DNA of 64,000 nucleotides, taken from contig NZ_JAINRD010000022.1 of NCBI RefSeq assembly GCF_020400605.1, positions 62,001 through 126,000 of the forward strand, given 5' to 3'. Below the pieces are notes generated by a model, which saw nothing but the letters and a program-made list of their open reading frames with translations, was not told the DNA's origin and did not search any database. Source of the stretch: Streptomyces aculeolatus (GTDB taxonomy: Bacteria > Actinomycetota > Actinomycetes > Streptomycetales > Streptomycetaceae). Below are positions 26,940-35,973 of this stretch, piece by piece. Each line of letters begins with the position of its first letter. Within the stretch, counting starts at the first letter, position 1. The translations under genes and the position numbers were made by a program.

Positions 26940-26991
26940 GAGAGAGCGCTCTCTCGACGGTGAGGATGGCGGGCCGCCGAAGGCCCGTCAA
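26940..26991 (-). promoter_or_regulatory. GH16 promoter with perfect LacI operator
   Basis: Read on the minus strand: TTGACG (26986-26991), a 17-bp spacer, CATCCT (26963-26968), then the perfect 16-bp palindrome GAGAGAGCGCTCTCTC (26940-26955). The operator lies just downstream of the predicted transcription start, where a repressor would block elongation. Confidence 0.7.
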
Positions 26992-27020
26992 GAGGGCTGC
27001 CCGCGTGCGATGGCAGAATG

Positions 27021-27060
27021 GGGGAGCGCTCTCCGGCCTCCTTCCGCCGGACGGTATAAA
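27021..27060 (+). promoter_or_regulatory. Promoter and operator of the beta-glucan LacI regulator
   Basis: An imperfect operator GGGGAGCGCTCTCC (27021-27034) covers the -35 position of a promoter whose -10 is TATAAA (27055-27060). The ATG at 27067 would be at or next to the transcription start, giving a leaderless mRNA. Autoregulation is likely. Confidence 0.65.
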
Positions 27061-27066
27061 GGCTGC

Positions 27067-28119
27067 ATGGCAACAGAAGCTCGGCGGCCCGGCCGTCCCG
27101 CCACCCTGGAGGACGTGGCCCGGGTGGCGGGCGTGTCCCGGGCGACGGCCTCCCGGGTCATCAACGGCTCGCCCACCGTCGACGCCGCGCTGCGCCGCAA
27201 GGTGGAGGAGGCGATCACCGCCACCAGCTACGCGCCGAACCGGGCCGCCCGCTCCCTGGTCACCCGGCGCACCGACTCCGTGGCGCTGGTGGTCTCCGAG
27301 CGCGAACAGCGGCAGCTCGCCACGCCGTTCATCGGCCGGATGTTCACCGACCCGCACTTCGGCCGCGTCGTCAGCGGGCTGCTCCAGGTGCTGCGCCCGG
27401 CCGGCATGCAGACCGTGCTGATGGTCGCCGACGACGAGGCGTCGCGCCGGCAGGTGCTCACGTACCTGCGGCAGGGCCACGTCGACGGCGTCGTCCTCAT
27501 CTCCTCGGACCCGAACGACCCGCTGCCCAGGATGCTTTCGGAGACGGCGCTGCCCACGGTGCTGGCGGGCCGCCCGGGGCGCTCGGCGGTGCTGCCGTAC
27601 GTCGAGGTGGACCAGCGCGCCGGCGCGCAGCTCGCCGCGGAGCGCCTGGTGGCCCAGGGGCGCCGGCTGATCGGCACGGTGGCGGGGCCGCAGGACATGC
27701 CGGCCGCGCAGGAGCGGCTGGAGGGTTTCCGCGGCGCGCTCGCCGCCCTCGGGGTGACCGGACTCCCGTGGGCGGAGGGCGACTTCACCCGTGCCGGCGG
27801 CGCCGAGGCGATGCGCCGGCTCCTCGCGGACCACCCCGGCCTCGACGGGGTGTTCGTCGCCTCGGACCTGATGGCCCTGGGCGCGGTGCCGGTGCTGCTC
27901 CGCGCCGGGCGCCGGGTGCCCGAGGACGTGGGCGTGGTCGGGTTCGACGACAGCGAGGCGGCCGAGGCGTCGGAACCGGCCCTGACGACGGTGCGGCAGC
28001 CGGTGGAGGACATGGCCTGCGAGATGGCGCGGCTGCTGCTCCGCCAGATCAGGGAGCCCGGCGCCGCGCCCCCCTCGGTGGTCTTCCGCCCCACCCTGGT
28101 CGTACGCGACTCCTCCTGA
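27067..28119 (+). CDS. LacI-family repressor of the beta-1,3-glucan genes
   Basis: A 350-residue LacI/GalR protein. The HTH (ATLEDVARVAGVSRATASRV) starts at residue ~14, followed by the hinge helix (YAPNRAARSLVTRRT) and a type-1 periplasmic-binding effector domain ending with TTVRQPVEDM. The start chosen is the ATG after TATAAA. The central GAGCGCTC core of its predicted operators is shared with the cellulose regulator CebR (consensus TGGGAGCGCTCCCA), which fits a beta-glucan oligosaccharide effector; this is inference. Divergent from GH16 and convergent with GH55, it probably controls both, itself and the DUF1996 gene. Confidence 0.9.
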   Translation: MATEARRPGRPATLEDVARVAGVSRATASRVINGSPTVDAALRRKVEEAITATSYAPNRAARSLVTRRTDSVALVVSEREQRQLATPFIGRMFTDPHFGRVVSGLLQVLRPAGMQTVLMVADDEASRRQVLTYLRQGHVDGVVLISSDPNDPLPRMLSETALPTVLAGRPGRSAVLPYVEVDQRAGAQLAAERLVAQGRRLIGTVAGPQDMPAAQERLEGFRGALAALGVTGLPWAEGDFTRAGGAEAMRRLLADHPGLDGVFVASDLMALGAVPVLLRAGRRVPEDVGVVGFDDSEAAEASEPALTTVRQPVEDMACEMARLLLRQIREPGAAPPSVVFRPTLVVRDSS

Positions 28120-28137
28120 CCCGGGCCGTGGGCCCCC

Positions 28138-28174
28138 GCCCCGCCCCCGGTGTCCGCAGGACCGGGGGCGGGGC
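28138..28174. terminator. Bidirectional hairpin between lacI and the GH55 gene
   Basis: A perfect 14-bp stem, GCCCCGCCCCCGGT (28138-28151) with ACCGGGGGCGGGGC (28161-28174), and a 9-base loop. Confidence 0.7.
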
Positions 28175-28195
28175 TTGCGCACCCGCCGGTGCGGC

Positions 28196-30001
<1,806 letters not shown>

Positions 30002-30109
30002 CGGTAACACTCCTGAGTCGTCGGCTCTGGTGCGGGTGGCACCCGGTGGGGCGGATGGTGCGCTGGTCGGCTCTTCGATCAGGCTTCAAGGAATGAATGA
30101 TTGAGTGAA

Positions 30110-30164
30110 AGAGAGCGCTCTCTCACGCTGGAGTTGGTTTACGCCCATGGGCACGCGCCGTCAA
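30110..30164 (-). promoter_or_regulatory. GH55 promoter with LacI operator
   Basis: On the minus strand: TTGACG (30159-30164), a 17-bp spacer, TAAACC (30136-30141), then the palindrome AGAGAGCGCTCTCT (30110-30123). The geometry is the same as at the GH16 promoter. The whole 30002-30410 intergenic stretch is taken up by this site, the DUF1996 promoter and ~160 bp between them without a recognisable feature. Confidence 0.7.
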
Positions 30165-30323
30165 GGGGGTGCGCACGCACCTGTGGCGGCGAAGGGGCCG
30201 TAAGTCCCGTTTTCTGGCGGTTGGTTGACGCCGACGGCCACGGAAGTCGCCGCGGCGGCACGGCTGTTGGTACGTCCGCGGTGAGTTCAAGGGGTGTGAG
30301 GACGACAGGGTCTGCGGCGAGCC

Positions 30324-30373
30324 TTGACAGCCGCCCGGCCGCGCTTCTACTTTCCCGGTTGGAGCGCTCTCTC
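30324..30373 (+). promoter_or_regulatory. DUF1996 gene promoter with LacI operator
   Basis: TTGACA (30324-30329), an 18-bp spacer and TACTTT (30348-30353) are followed at once by GGAGCGCTCTCTC (30361-30373), an operator with a perfect right half and a degenerate left half. It is the fourth member of the glucan operator set. Confidence 0.65.
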
Positions 30374-30410
30374 AGTGTGTCGGAATCCGATCACCTCTTG
30401 AAGGAGAGTC

Positions 30411-31625
30411 GTGTCCTCATCCCCCCACGGCCAGGCGTACGCCGCCCGGCCCGGACGGCGGCCCCTGGCCTTAGCCGTCTTCGTGGTCCTGGTGCTGTTC
30501 GCCACGCTGATCCTCGACCGCGCCCAGGGCGCGGAGCCCGGCGGCCCGCAGCCGCTGGCGAGCGCGCAGGACTCCACCCGCGCCGACCTCGGCGGCCTCA
30601 CCGAGGTCGACGCGGTCACCCTCGACTGGAGCGGCGACCCGGTCGACGACTTCCAGCTCCAGACCTCCGCCGACGGCGAGCGGTGGGTCACGGTCCGCCG
30701 GATCACCGGCGCCGCCGGCGGCGAGCAGACGTACGACGTCTCCGGCATCGGCCGCCATCTGCGGGTCCTGGCGACCGACCGGGCCCGGCAGCAGGACCTC
30801 CGGCTCGCCGGTCTCGACGTCTTCGGCCGCGCCGCCGACCGGGCCGCGCCCGCCGCGGCGGCGGACGTCGTCCGCGTCGCGGAGTTCCTCGCCGAGTGCC
30901 CGTACAGCCACCGCAAGCCCGACGACCCGATCGTGCTGCCCGGCATGCCGGGCGCCTCGCACATGCACAGCTTCTTCGGCAACGACTCCACCGACGCCCA
31001 CTCCGACCTGACCAGCCTGCAAGGCGGCCGGACGACCTGCGACCCGGTCTCCGACCTGTCCTCGTACTGGGTGCCGACGCTGTACGACGGCACCCGCGAG
31101 GTCGAGCCCACCGGCACCACCTTCTACTACCTCGGCGAAGGCGTGCGCGACGACGTCATCGCCAACATCCAGCCGTTCCCGCGGGGCCTGCGCGTCATCG
31201 CGGGCTACTCCAAGGCGACCGGCCCCGACGACAACTCCAGCGCCCGCTGGTCCTGCCTGCACCACGGCGAGGTGCCGCCGGGTAAGGAGTTCGTCGACTG
31301 CCCGGACGGCTCGATGCTGGAGTCGTACCTCGACTTCCCGCAGTGCTGGAACGGCGTCGACCTGGACTCCGCCGACCACAAGAGCCACATGGCCTTCCCG
31401 GTCGGCGGCCAGTGCCCCTCGACCCACCCGGTGCCGGTGCCGAAGCTGCGCCAGGTGCTGCGCTATCCGGTGAACAGCCCGCCGGAGCAACTCTCGCTGG
31501 CCTCCGGCCGCGGCTACACGATGCACGGCGACTTCTTCAACGTGTGGCCCGAGGACGAGTTGGCCCAGCGCGTACGCGACTGCATCAACGTCATCGTCAA
31601 GTGCGGTGCCGACGGCACTCCCTGA
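30411..31625 (+). CDS. Exported DUF1996 protein, TTA-containing, in the beta-glucan regulon
   Basis: A 404-residue protein with a basic N-terminus and a single hydrophobic helix (~19-36), so secreted or membrane-anchored. Residues ~50-140 look like a short discoidin-type strand region (VTLDWSGDPVDDFQLQTSAD, HLRVLATDRARQQD). Residues ~150-400 are a DUF1996 domain with its conserved CPYSHRKPDDPIV, HMHSFFGN, QCWNG and HMAFP elements. DUF1996 has no established activity; it is common in fungi and occurs in actinomycetes beside glycan enzymes. A TTA leucine codon at 30471-30473 (residue 21) makes translation likely dependent on the bldA tRNA. AAGGAG precedes the GTG. It is followed by a DUF305 lipoprotein gene. 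Confidence 0.82.
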   Translation: MSSSPHGQAYAARPGRRPLALAVFVVLVLFATLILDRAQGAEPGGPQPLASAQDSTRADLGGLTEVDAVTLDWSGDPVDDFQLQTSADGERWVTVRRITGAAGGEQTYDVSGIGRHLRVLATDRARQQDLRLAGLDVFGRAADRAAPAAAADVVRVAEFLAECPYSHRKPDDPIVLPGMPGASHMHSFFGNDSTDAHSDLTSLQGGRTTCDPVSDLSSYWVPTLYDGTREVEPTGTTFYYLGEGVRDDVIANIQPFPRGLRVIAGYSKATGPDDNSSARWSCLHHGEVPPGKEFVDCPDGSMLESYLDFPQCWNGVDLDSADHKSHMAFPVGGQCPSTHPVPVPKLRQVLRYPVNSPPEQLSLASGRGYTMHGDFFNVWPEDELAQRVRDCINVIVKCGADGTP

Positions 31626-31698
31626 GGAAACACCTCCCGTCCCCGGGGGCGGCTCCCCTCCCGAGCCGCCCCCGGGCCCTCCTCCCGAAGGGCACCCG

Positions 31699-32316
31699 AT
31701 GAAAGCGCGCCCGCCCGCCGCCTCCCGGCTCGCCGCCCTCCTGCTCACCGCCGCCCTCCTCGGCCCGCTGACCGGCTGCGCTGGCAACGGGGAGCCGGCC
31801 GCCGACCGCGGGCCGGCCGCCTCCGCCGCGAGCACGCCGGCCGGCTCCCCGGCAGCCTCCGCGGCCGGCTTCAGCCCCGTCGACACCGGCTGGGTGCAAC
31901 TCGTGCTGCCCATGACCGAGCAGGCGCTGCCGCTCCTCGAACTCGCGCCGTCCCGCGGGGCCGACCCGAAGCTCGCCGCATGGGCCGCGGACGTCGCGGC
32001 CGGCCACCGCGCGGACGTCGCGGAACTGCGCCGGCTGCGCGACCGCATGGGCCTGCCGGACACCAACGTGCACGAGGGCCACGCCATGCCCGGCATGGTC
32101 ACGGCCGCGCACATGGCGCGGGCGCGGCAGGCCGAGGGCGCCGCCTTCGACCGGCTGCTGCTGCGCCTGGTACGCGACCACCTCCGGCAGTCCGAGAAGA
32201 TCAGCGACTCCGAGCGGCGCAACGGCAGGGGTGCGCCGGCCCGCGACCTGGCCGCCGCGCTCGCCGCCGACCGCGCGGACGCCCTGCACACGGCTCCGGG
32301 CCTACCCGGCAGTTGA
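31699..32316 (+). CDS. DUF305 lipoprotein
   Basis: A 205-residue lipoprotein: signal peptide with lipobox LTGC and Cys at ~27, a Pro/Ala-rich linker, then a DUF305 four-helix-type domain (~65-200). That domain carries a His/Met-rich segment (VHEGHAMPGM, TAAHMARA) and late ERRNGRG. DUF305 proteins are ferritin-like and some bind copper or other metals; the role here is unknown. GAAGGG lies six bases before the ATG. The gene starts 73 bp after DUF1996 in the same direction and is probably co-transcribed with it. Confidence 0.8.
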   Translation: MKARPPAASRLAALLLTAALLGPLTGCAGNGEPAADRGPAASAASTPAGSPAASAAGFSPVDTGWVQLVLPMTEQALPLLELAPSRGADPKLAAWAADVAAGHRADVAELRRLRDRMGLPDTNVHEGHAMPGMVTAAHMARARQAEGAAFDRLLLRLVRDHLRQSEKISDSERRNGRGAPARDLAAALAADRADALHTAPGLPGS

Positions 32317-32340
32317 GCAGCACCGGGACGCGCCTGCGGT

Positions 32341-32386
32341 AAGCAACCGGGGTTGACTAAACCTCGTTAGTCAACTTAGGTTGCTT
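32341..32386 (+). promoter_or_regulatory. 46-bp nested dyad overlapping the HTH gene promoter
   Basis: Two perfect inverted repeats share one centre: GTTGACTAA (32352-32360) with TTAGTCAAC (32367-32375), and outside them AAGCAACC (32341-32348) with GGTTGCTT (32379-32386), each separated from the inner arm by 3 bp. A promoter is embedded: TTGACT (32353-32358), 17 bp, TTAGGT (32376-32381), with the ATG at 32389 near the transcription start. This looks like a double operator, perhaps for the small HTH protein itself. Confidence 0.7.
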
Positions 32387-32388
32387 GC

Positions 32389-32604
32389 ATGGCAGACGAC
32401 GATCCGGCGGACGCCCTGGCGGCGGTCGCCGCCCTGCGCCGCCTCGCCGACCGGCTGGAGGACTCCGCCGTGGAGCAGGCGATGCGCACGGGCTGGAGCT
32501 GGCCGCAGGTCGCCGAGGCGCTCGGCGTCACCCGCCAGGCGGTGCACAAGAAGCACGCCAAGCGGCTCATCGCCGCCGGCGTGACGCTGAGGAGGCGGGG
32601 ATGA
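32389..32604 (+). CDS. Small helix-turn-helix protein
   Basis: A 71-residue protein that is almost only a DNA-binding domain. Helix 1 covers ~8-30, and the HTH is WSWPQVAEALGVTRQAVHKK at ~40-59, followed by a basic end. It begins directly at a probable leaderless start. The ATGA overlap with the Clp-N gene and the large dyad over its promoter suggest an autoregulator of the four-gene operon. Confidence 0.8.
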   Translation: MADDDPADALAAVAALRRLADRLEDSAVEQAMRTGWSWPQVAEALGVTRQAVHKKHAKRLIAAGVTLRRRG

Positions 32605-33062
32605 GCGCGTTCGACAGGTACCTGCACGCGGTGCTGCTGGCCGCCGAGGCCGAGGCCCGCGAGGACGGCTCCGCGGCGATGGAGGCGCGGCACGCGCTGC
32701 TCGCCGTCGCCGCCCAGGACGGCACCGAGCCGCAGCGCGTCCTGGCCGCCGCCGGGCTCGGCCGGGCGGAGCTGAAGGCCGCGCTGGACCGGGAGTTCGC
32801 GCACAGCCTCGGCGCCGCGGGGGTCGCGCCCGGTGCGTTCGACCTGCGTGCCACCCCCGACCCCGGCCGCCGCCCGCCCTTCGGTGCGTCGCTCAGGCTC
32901 GCCCTGGACCGCATGGCCGGCGCCCACCGCAAGAGGGACCTCACCCCGCTCCACCTGCTGGACGCCCTGCTGCAGGCCGAGGTCGGCACCGTGCCCCGCG
33001 CGCTCGGCCTCGCCGGCGTCGACAGGGCCGCCCTCGCCGCGCGGGTACGGGAGGCGCTGTGA
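32601..33062 (+). CDS. Stand-alone Clp N-terminal-domain protein
   Basis: A 153-residue protein with two Clp-N (ClpA/ClpC N-domain) repeats. The first includes ARHALLAVAAQDGTEPQRVL (~30-55), the second LTPLHLLDALLQAEVGTVPRAL (~115-140). It has no ATPase domain and so cannot unfold proteins itself. Such free N-domains are often encoded beside a small HTH gene in actinomycetes; a role as substrate adaptor or sensor is inference. It is coupled on both sides by overlapping start and stop codons. Confidence 0.82.
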   Translation: MSAFDRYLHAVLLAAEAEAREDGSAAMEARHALLAVAAQDGTEPQRVLAAAGLGRAELKAALDREFAHSLGAAGVAPGAFDLRATPDPGRRPPFGASLRLALDRMAGAHRKRDLTPLHLLDALLQAEVGTVPRALGLAGVDRAALAARVREAL

Positions 33063-33943
33063 GCCCCGACGCGGCAGTCGCCGTCGCGGGCCTGCGCATG
33101 CGCTACGGCGCCGCGGACGTCCTCCACGGCGTGGACCTGCGCGTACGGCACGGTGAGACGGTCGCGCTCCTCGGCCCCAACGGGGCCGGCAAGACCACCA
33201 CGATCGAGATACTCGAGGGCTTCCGGGCCCGCTCCGCCGGCGAGGTCGCCGTCCTCGGCGCCGACCCCGGGCACGGCGACGAGCACTGGCGCGCCCGCGT
33301 CGGCGTCGTGCTGCAGTCCTGGCGCGACCACGGCAAGTGGCGGGTCCGCGAACTGCTCGCCCACCTCGCCTCGTACTACGCCTGCCTCGGCCGCACCCCC
33401 TGGGATCCCGGCGAACTCGCCGACGCCGTCGGCCTCGGCGACCGGGGCGGGCAGAAGATCCGTACGCTCTCCGGCGGCCAGCGCCGCCGCCTCGACGTCG
33501 CCATCGGCATCGTCGGCCGCCCCGACCTGCTCTTCCTCGACGAGCCGACGACCGGCTTCGACCCCGAGGCGCGGCGCGGCTTCCACCGCCTCGTGCGGGA
33601 CCTCGCCGCCGCGGGCACCACCGTCCTGGTCACCACCCACGACCTGCACGAGGCCGAGCGGCTCGCCGACCGCATCGTCATCCTCGACGCGGGCCGCGTC
33701 ATCGCCGACGGCACCCCCGCGGAGCTGGCCCGCCGGATCGCCGGCGCCGACCGCGTCCGCTGGCGCCACCGCGGCCGGCCCCGCGTCCACGCCACCGACG
33801 ACTCCACCGCCTTCGTCCGCGGCCTCTTCGAGCGCCACGGCGCGGACATCGCCGAACTGGAGGTCCACCGGGCGTCGCTGGAGCAGACCTACCTCGCCCT
33901 CGTACACGCGGCGGAGGCGGCGGCCGAAGGCGGCGGCCGGTGA
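33059..33943 (+). CDS. ABC transporter ATP-binding protein (drug-export type)
   Basis: A 294-residue single NBD of the DrrA/CcmA class. It has Walker A GPNGAGKTTT (~38-47), the Q-loop segment VVLQSWRDHGKWRV, signature LSGGQRRRLDVAIG (~140), Walker B LLFLDEPT and the H-loop TTHD, followed by a ~70-residue DrrA-type C-terminal extension. It pairs with the permease encoded by the next, overlapping gene. The substrate is unknown. Confidence 0.9.
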   Translation: MSPDAAVAVAGLRMRYGAADVLHGVDLRVRHGETVALLGPNGAGKTTTIEILEGFRARSAGEVAVLGADPGHGDEHWRARVGVVLQSWRDHGKWRVRELLAHLASYYACLGRTPWDPGELADAVGLGDRGGQKIRTLSGGQRRRLDVAIGIVGRPDLLFLDEPTTGFDPEARRGFHRLVRDLAAAGTTVLVTTHDLHEAERLADRIVILDAGRVIADGTPAELARRIAGADRVRWRHRGRPRVHATDDSTAFVRGLFERHGADIAELEVHRASLEQTYLALVHAAEAAAEGGGR

Positions 33944-34779
33944 ACGCCTGCGTGCTGCGCGCCGGGCTGCGGCGCGGCGCGATCGAGCTGCGCCAGTCCT
34001 TCACCAACGGCGCCGAGCTGTTCAGCCACCTGTTCTGGCCGCTGCTCATGCTGGGCGTCCTGTGGTTCCTGCGCGGGCGCGAGTTCGGCTCCACCGGCTT
34101 CATGCTCGGCGCCCTGACCCTCCCCGGCATCCTCGGCATGAACGTGTCCTTCGGCATGGTCACCATGAGCCAACTGCTCACCGCGGAACGGGAGGACGGC
34201 ACCCTGCTGCGCGCCAAGGCCACCCCGAACGGCACGGGCGGCTACCTCGTCGGCAAGGTCGTCTCCGTCGCCGGCGGCCTGCTCGCCGACCTCGCGCTCT
34301 TCCTCGTCCCCGCGCTGCTCCTCGTCGACGGGCTGCACCTCGACGCCGGCGCCTGGGTCCACCTGGCAGGGATCGTGGCGCTCGGGATGGTGGCGACGCT
34401 GCCCGTCGGGGCCGTGCTGGGCTCGGTGTTCGGCGACGCCCGCGCGCAGGGCCTGATCCAGCTCCCGGTGCTCGCGCTGATCGGGATCTCCGGCATCTTC
34501 TACCCGGTCACCGCGCTGCCGGAGTGGCTGCAGTGGACCGCGCAGGTCTTCCCGCTCTACTGGCTCGGGCTCGGCATGCGCGCCGCGATGCTGCCCGACG
34601 CGGCGGTGGCGGTGGAGATCGGCGACTCCTGGCGGCAGGCGGAGGCGGTCGGCGTGCTGGGCGCATGGGCGGTGGCGGGGCTCGCGGTGGCACCGGTGGT
34701 GCTGCGCCGCACGGCGCGCCGGGAGTCCGGCTCGAAGGTGGCGGCCCGCCGCGAACGGGCCCTGCAGCGGGTGGTGTGA
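33940..34779 (+). CDS. ABC-2 type transporter permease
   Basis: A 279-residue integral membrane protein with six predicted helices and the ABC-2 signature region GISGIFYPVTALPEWLQW near 185-200. The GTG start overlaps the ATPase stop by four bases. Together with the preceding gene it forms an exporter, regulated with the HTH and Clp-N genes from the 32353 promoter. Confidence 0.88.
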   Translation: MNACVLRAGLRRGAIELRQSFTNGAELFSHLFWPLLMLGVLWFLRGREFGSTGFMLGALTLPGILGMNVSFGMVTMSQLLTAEREDGTLLRAKATPNGTGGYLVGKVVSVAGGLLADLALFLVPALLLVDGLHLDAGAWVHLAGIVALGMVATLPVGAVLGSVFGDARAQGLIQLPVLALIGISGIFYPVTALPEWLQWTAQVFPLYWLGLGMRAAMLPDAAVAVEIGDSWRQAEAVGVLGAWAVAGLAVAPVVLRRTARRESGSKVAARRERALQRVV

Positions 34780-34847
34780 GCACGGGTGCGGGCCCGCCCC
34801 CCGGCCGTGCGGGCCCGTACCCGGCTCCGGACCTGCCCCCGCGCCGC

Positions 34848-35786
34848 TCAGGCCGCCGTCCAGGCGCGCAGCTTCTCCGGGTTGCGCATCGCCCAGATGT
34901 GCGTGATCCCGCCGTCCGCCACGTCGAAGGCGAGCACTGTCGCCGTGACCCCGTCCACCTGTGCCACCAGGCCGAGTTGCCCGTTGACCGTACGCTCCAG
35001 CAGCTCGATCCCGGGCTGCAGGTCCCGGATCGCCGTGAACGCCCGCACGATCTCCTCGCGCCCCACGATCGGCTGCAGCACCGCCGGTACGACGCCGCCG
35101 CTGTCCGGCGTGGACGTCGCGCCGGGGTCCAGCAGATCGACCAGGGCGCCGATGTCCTTCGCCGCCCAGGCCCGCCGGAACTCCCGTACCAGCGCGTCGT
35201 GGTGCTCCGCCGCCGTGGGCCGGCGCGCCGTGCGGACCCGGCGGCGCGCCGACGTCGCCAGCTGCCGGCACGCCGCGGGCGACCGGCCGACGATCTCGGC
35301 CACCTCGGGGAACGGGTAGCGGAACACGTCGTGCAGCACGAACGCCACCCGCTCCGCGGGGGTCATCGACTCCAGCACCACGAGGAACGCCATGTGCACC
35401 GATTCGTCCATCGTCACCCGGTCCGCCGGATCCGCCGCGTCCGCCTCCGCCCCGCCCACCCGGCCGCCGACCAGCCCCGTGCGGTCCGGCAGCGGCTCCG
35501 GCAGCCACTCGCCCACGTACCGCTCCCGCCGCGCCCGCGCCGAGCCGAGCAGGTCCAGGCAGATGCGGCCGGCGACCTTCGTCAGCCAGCCGCCGGGGGA
35601 GGCGACGGCGGCCCGCCGCTCCGCGGACATCGCGTACCAGCGGGCGTACGTCTCCTGCACCACGTCCTCGGCATCGGCCAGGGAGCCGAGCAGCCGGTAG
35701 GCGAGGTTGGTCAGCCGCCGCCGCTCGCTCGCGACCCCGGGCCCCGGGTCGAGGCGGCCGGACTGCGACGCGGACGATGTGGTCAT
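34848..35786 (-). CDS. ECF sigma factor with SnoaL-like C-terminal domain (ECF41/SigJ type)
   Basis: A 312-residue sigma factor: region 2 (~25-95, RLTNLAYRLLGSLADAEDVV), a WLPEP linker motif at ~115, region 4 (~140-195, FPEVAEIVGRSPAACRQLAT) and a ~115-residue SnoaL_2 domain at the end with GGVVPAVLQPIVGREE. WLPEP and a GG-rich motif before the SnoaL-like part are hallmarks of the ECF41 group, in which the fused C-terminal domain acts as a built-in regulator instead of a separate anti-sigma factor. The ATG at 35786 is the most plausible start. It is divergent from the flavodoxin-like gene, whose upstream region carries an ECF41-type promoter. Confidence 0.88.
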   Translation of the reverse strand: MTTSSASQSGRLDPGPGVASERRRLTNLAYRLLGSLADAEDVVQETYARWYAMSAERRAAVASPGGWLTKVAGRICLDLLGSARARRERYVGEWLPEPLPDRTGLVGGRVGGAEADAADPADRVTMDESVHMAFLVVLESMTPAERVAFVLHDVFRYPFPEVAEIVGRSPAACRQLATSARRRVRTARRPTAAEHHDALVREFRRAWAAKDIGALVDLLDPGATSTPDSGGVVPAVLQPIVGREEIVRAFTAIRDLQPGIELLERTVNGQLGLVAQVDGVTATVLAFDVADGGITHIWAMRNPEKLRAWTAA

Positions 35787-35864
35787 GGTGCCGGTGCTCC
35801 CTAGGTCGCGTGATGCCTCTCCCTCCGTATGACGAAACGGCGCGCCGGAATGTGAGCCCGGGAG

Positions 35865-35891
35865 CGTCACACGTGCGGCGGCCGGCTCGTC
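35865..35891 (+). promoter_or_regulatory. ECF41-type promoter
   Basis: CGTCACA (35865-35871), 16 bp, CGTC (35888-35891). The published ECF41 target consensus is TGTCACA-N16-CGTC, so the match is all but one base, with the right spacing, 82 bp before the flavodoxin-like gene. Confidence 0.7.
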
Positions 35892-35973
35892 TTGGTCACA
35901 GGGGTCGCGCGCGGGAGGCGCATGGCCCATCGTGAACCATCGCCGAGCCGGACCGCACAAGGAGAGGCCCACC

